Positions 61,481-64,000 of a DNA stretch of 64,000 nt are shown here, one piece after another (position 1 is the stretch's first letter; every line of letters starts with the position of its first letter). The stretch covers positions 62,001-126,000 of the forward strand of contig NZ_LMUP01000001.1 of assembly GCF_009765875.1 (NCBI RefSeq). The letters are read 5' to 3'. The position numbers and the translations under genes are program-made. The notes under the pieces were generated by a model. It was not told the origin of the DNA and did no database searches. It was given only the letters and a program-made list of their open reading frames with translations. The DNA is from Pedobacter sp. L105. Its GTDB lineage: Bacteria; Bacteroidota; Bacteroidia; Sphingobacteriales; Sphingobacteriaceae.

Positions 61481-63100
61481 TTATTTCCATAAGGGGTTTT
61501 GTGTTAAAATACCTTTTGACGCATCTACGGCCGACTGAGGAATTGGCCATACATAAAATTTAGGATTATTAAAATAACGGGTTTCAATAACAGACTTAGG
61601 ATATTTGTTGGTATGCCCGTTAGCGGTACTGATGGAAGTGATTCCGGCAGAAGCATCTACCGTGTAGATAGGGCCCTGCATCACCTGCTTACCAATTTTC
61701 CATCTCAGTACATCAAAATACCTAAGCCCTTCGCCAGCAAGTTCAATCCTTCTTTCATGTCTGATAAATGTTCGCAGGCTAGCCTGGTCCATAGACAATC
61801 CATTTACGGCAAATGTATTAGCTACTGATGGCATATGTGCCCTGGTTCTTATCAGATCCAATGCGGCAATGACATCACCCGTAGGGCCACCTACTTCATT
61901 CTGTGCTTCAGCAAAATTTAACAACACTTCGCCGTAACGGAAGCTTTTCCAGTTATTGGTTCCGGATCTTACGTAGTCATAATGGTCTACATTTTTAGCC
62001 CATGAAAATCCAGACCTTGAACCCAGGTCGCCTCCGATCCTGTCACCGGCATTGTTAAACGGATCATATTGATTGATATCCGGAAACTGTGGGTAGGCAA
62101 AAATGTCTCCGGGACACAATATGCTTTCTCTCAATCTTGGATCTCGGTTATTAAAAGGGTCTGTAGGCACATAACCCGGATCTTTTGTATATGGGTAATA
62201 CCCGTTTTTACTTTCATAATCGGCTACCAGTTCTGCCGTTGGATCCATGATATTTCTTCCGTTCATGAGTGCCTGTGAACCCAAAATATCTCTTAAACTA
62301 TTCTGATGAACAGATAGTGTGTAGCCGAAGGATAAAATATCTTCAGATGAATAATCGCCGTCTTTCTGGAAAAACGCGTAGTAATCCGGATACAACTGAT
62401 ACAGGTTCATATCCATTACAACTTTTGCTGCGGCTGCTGCTTCAGCATACTGACCGTTGTATAAATAAACGCGGGCTTTAAGCGCTAGGGCGGCCCCTTT
62501 AGTCGCACGTCCCAGGTCTGCACCCGTATAGGCTACAGGTAAAACGGCAGCGGCCTCATCCAGCCATTGTGTTACGCTTTTTAAAATATCTGCTTTCGCG
62601 GTTTTAGGGATATCCGCAGCGTTGGGATCAGTGATCAGGCTGTTCACAAAAGGTACATCCCCGTAGAGTGCGGTCATGATAAAATACCGGTATGCCAATA
62701 CAAATTTTACTTCCCCGCTAAGCCTGGCTTTTAAAGCAGGGTCTAAACCTGGAACTTTGTCAACATTTGTAAAAAAACTGAAAGCCTGCCGCATGGGTTC
62801 ATAACTCCACTCTTTACTGCTGATCGTTGCATCCTGGGTGCTGTTGCCAAAGCGTCTTGTAGTAGGATCATTGCTAATTCCATTATCGCTCATTCCTTCA
62901 TAATAGACAAAATTGTCTTGCGGCAGATAGGTATACATCCGTGTAGCAAACATTACCGCATCATCAGGAGTTTGCCAGTAGGTTTCGTCTGTAATCTGGT
63001 TTAAGGGAGTCTGGTCAAGAAAGTTCTTCTTGCAGCCGGAGCCGAATAAAACTAATACGGCGCAGAAAACAAAGGTTATTTTTTTTATATGATAGTTCAT
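61481..63100 (-). CDS. RagB/SusD family glycan-binding outer-membrane lipoprotein
   Basis: Surface lipoprotein that captures glycan and works with the adjacent SusC channel. From ATG 63100 the protein has 539 residues with a lipoprotein signal (VFCAVLVLFGSGC, Cys23) followed by KKNFLDQTPLNQITDETYW, the SusD start. The TPR-like region (PGLDPALKARLSGEVKFVLAYRYFIM) and C-terminal ERRIELAGEGLRYFDVLRW and NPKFYVWPIPQ are diagnostic. The upstream in-frame start at 63157 adds a non-signal extension and is rejected. It starts 43 nt after the SusC stop. Confidence 0.92.
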   Translation of the reverse strand: MNYHIKKITFVFCAVLVLFGSGCKKNFLDQTPLNQITDETYWQTPDDAVMFATRMYTYLPQDNFVYYEGMSDNGISNDPTTRRFGNSTQDATISSKEWSYEPMRQAFSFFTNVDKVPGLDPALKARLSGEVKFVLAYRYFIMTALYGDVPFVNSLITDPNAADIPKTAKADILKSVTQWLDEAAAVLPVAYTGADLGRATKGAALALKARVYLYNGQYAEAAAAAKVVMDMNLYQLYPDYYAFFQKDGDYSSEDILSFGYTLSVHQNSLRDILGSQALMNGRNIMDPTAELVADYESKNGYYPYTKDPGYVPTDPFNNRDPRLRESILCPGDIFAYPQFPDINQYDPFNNAGDRIGGDLGSRSGFSWAKNVDHYDYVRSGTNNWKSFRYGEVLLNFAEAQNEVGGPTGDVIAALDLIRTRAHMPSVANTFAVNGLSMDQASLRTFIRHERRIELAGEGLRYFDVLRWKIGKQVMQGPIYTVDASAGITSISTANGHTNKYPKSVIETRYFNNPKFYVWPIPQSAVDASKGILTQNPLWK

Positions 63101-63143
63101 TTTATCTCTTTTTAAAGGTGAATTACAATCCCGTCTGCAATAG

Positions 63144-64000
63144 TTAAAATCCGACATTTAATCCTATACTGATGTTCCGCACCTGCGGATAATTAGATCC
63201 GTCTCCATAATTGGCTATTTCCGGATCGAGTGATTTAGGGAAGTTTTTACTGGTGATCACAAACAGGTTATCCGCAGCTACAAAAACCCTGCACGAAGAA
63301 ATACCTATCCTTTTGACCATCAGGTCGCGGAAAGTATAACCTATCTGCACATTTTTAAATCTCATGTAAGATGCTTTAAATAACCACCAGCTTGAAAGCT
63401 CTGCATTATTGATAGATTGATCGGTTCTTAAAATAGGATACCTCGCATTTGGATTGGTCGGCGACCAGTAATCCAGTTGCGACTGAAGAATATTACCATC
63501 ACCATTAAAGAAAAATGGAACCTGTGCGCCTCCCTGTACCCGAAGCAGATTACTCAGTACGCCCTGCATTAGCAACGATATATCAAAACCCTTGTAGGAT
63601 GCGCCCAAATTAATGCCGTACCTGTAATGTGGTGTAGCCTGGCCTAACAGCACCCTGTCATCCGGTGTGATCTTACCATCTCCATTCACATCTTTAAATT
63701 TGATATCCCCGGGCTGATCCCTGGGATCTTGTGTGGCATGACTGGCAATGTCAGCTGCCGACTGGAACAGGCCTTCTGCCTTTAAGCCATACCATACCCA
63801 TTGCGACTGCCCTACGATCAGTGGATTATCTCCATAAGTTGGACCGGTTCCACCCAGATCCAATATTTTGTTTCTCGCATCGGATAAATTAACCGAGGCG
63901 TGGTAACTCACATTGCCGATATGATTTTTGTAGCCCAGGCTAATCTCAAATCCCTGATTTTGCATTTTACCTACATTCTGCTGAGGTGCGCTAATCCCAT
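63144..64000 (-). CDS. SusC/RagA family TonB-linked outer-membrane protein, C-terminal part
   Basis: TonB-dependent importer of glycan fragments; forms the channel below SusD. Only the last 285 codons are present and the frame is open past position 64000, so the gene starts outside the window. GKMQNQGFEISLGYKN, PGDIKFKDVNGDGKITPDDRVLLG, PHYRYGINLGASYKGFDISLLMQG and RFKNVQIGYTF are typical C-terminal SusC segments; the last beta strand is VRNISIGLNVGF. Its neighbour is SusD. Confidence 0.92.
   Translation of the reverse strand, partial: GISAPQQNVGKMQNQGFEISLGYKNHIGNVSYHASVNLSDARNKILDLGGTGPTYGDNPLIVGQSQWVWYGLKAEGLFQSAADIASHATQDPRDQPGDIKFKDVNGDGKITPDDRVLLGQATPHYRYGINLGASYKGFDISLLMQGVLSNLLRVQGGAQVPFFFNGDGNILQSQLDYWSPTNPNARYPILRTDQSINNAELSSWWLFKASYMRFKNVQIGYTFRDLMVKRIGISSCRVFVAADNLFVITSKNFPKSLDPEIANYGDGSNYPQVRNISIGLNVGF

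Noticed and set aside
63101..63157. N-terminal extension of SusD
   Set aside because: It precedes the lipoprotein signal and overlaps the SusC end; the ATG at 63100 gives a normal signal peptide.

Overview
The window reads as chromosomal DNA from a Bacteroidota bacterium, most likely a Pedobacter-like member of the Sphingobacteriaceae. The reasons are: Gld proteins (GldA/F/G-type ABC transporter next to dnaN, and GldC), a SusC/SusD pair with a glycoside hydrolase, Bacteroidota-type families (DUF3810, DUF4199, DUF2520, DUF6934, BatA-type vWA), few Shine-Dalgarno sequences, and repeated TAnnTTTG (-7) promoter boxes, often only 4-9 nt from the start codon. Species-level identity cannot be fixed from the sequence alone.

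Layout. 0-5.4 kb: 5' end of glycyl-tRNA synthetase (minus), then gldA-gldF-gldG-dnaN and a DedA membrane protein (plus). 5.4-10.8 kb: a minus-strand run pyrC, DUF3810, hscA and a secreted zinc enzyme. 10.9-11.7 kb: an AT-rich insert with a DUF6934 gene and a 48-residue partner. 11.7-16.1 kb: DEAD-box helicase, small membrane protein, gldC, then ccmB-ccmC-ccmD. 16.2-18.5 kb: glutamate dehydrogenase and MsrA interrupt the cytochrome c maturation genes, which resume with ccmE-ccmF. 21.6-24.6 kb: DUF2520 protein, 2Fe-2S ferredoxin, IscX, KdsC, a periplasmic protein and Maf. 24.6-32.1 kb (minus): Ppx/GppA, an ABC exporter pair, dnaJ-grpE, an FtsE-like ATPase with a small partner, a phased 11-bp repeat array and a LuxC-like acyl-CoA reductase. 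32.1-35.4 kb: dicluster ferredoxin, UspA, NlpC/P60 peptidase, then a decayed accessory patch holding a second DUF6934/small-ORF pair. 35.4-43.7 kb (minus): a complete histidine operon hisG-D-C-B-H-A-F-IE with a WD40 gene at its end and a histidine-rich leader peptide at its head. 43.7-57.6 kb (plus): L,D-transpeptidase, BatA-type vWA protein, a catalytically degenerate dihydroorotase, DUF4199, two glycosyltransferases, a GH3-like protein, dxr, rseP, hscB and DUF3817. 57.7-60.0 kb: tRNA-Leu followed by a patch of gene remnants (RhuM pseudogene) and an oxidoreductase. 60.0-64.0 kb (minus): a polysaccharide utilisation locus, SusC (cut by the window edge), SusD and a GH29 alpha-L-fucosidase.

How the genes work together. 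Three separated loci supply ISC-type Fe-S assembly accessories (hscA, fdx-iscX, hscB). ccmB/C/D/E/F form a variant System I heme delivery pathway whose CcmE carries CxxxY in place of the usual HxxxY. The his genes form a full biosynthetic operon that appears to be under leader-peptide control. Two dihydroorotase genes occur, one with intact catalytic motifs and one lacking metal ligands.

The least explained elements are the repeated DUF6934/small-protein module (intact at 11 kb, frameshifted at 34 kb) and the 11-bp-phased palindromic repeat array near 30.9 kb.
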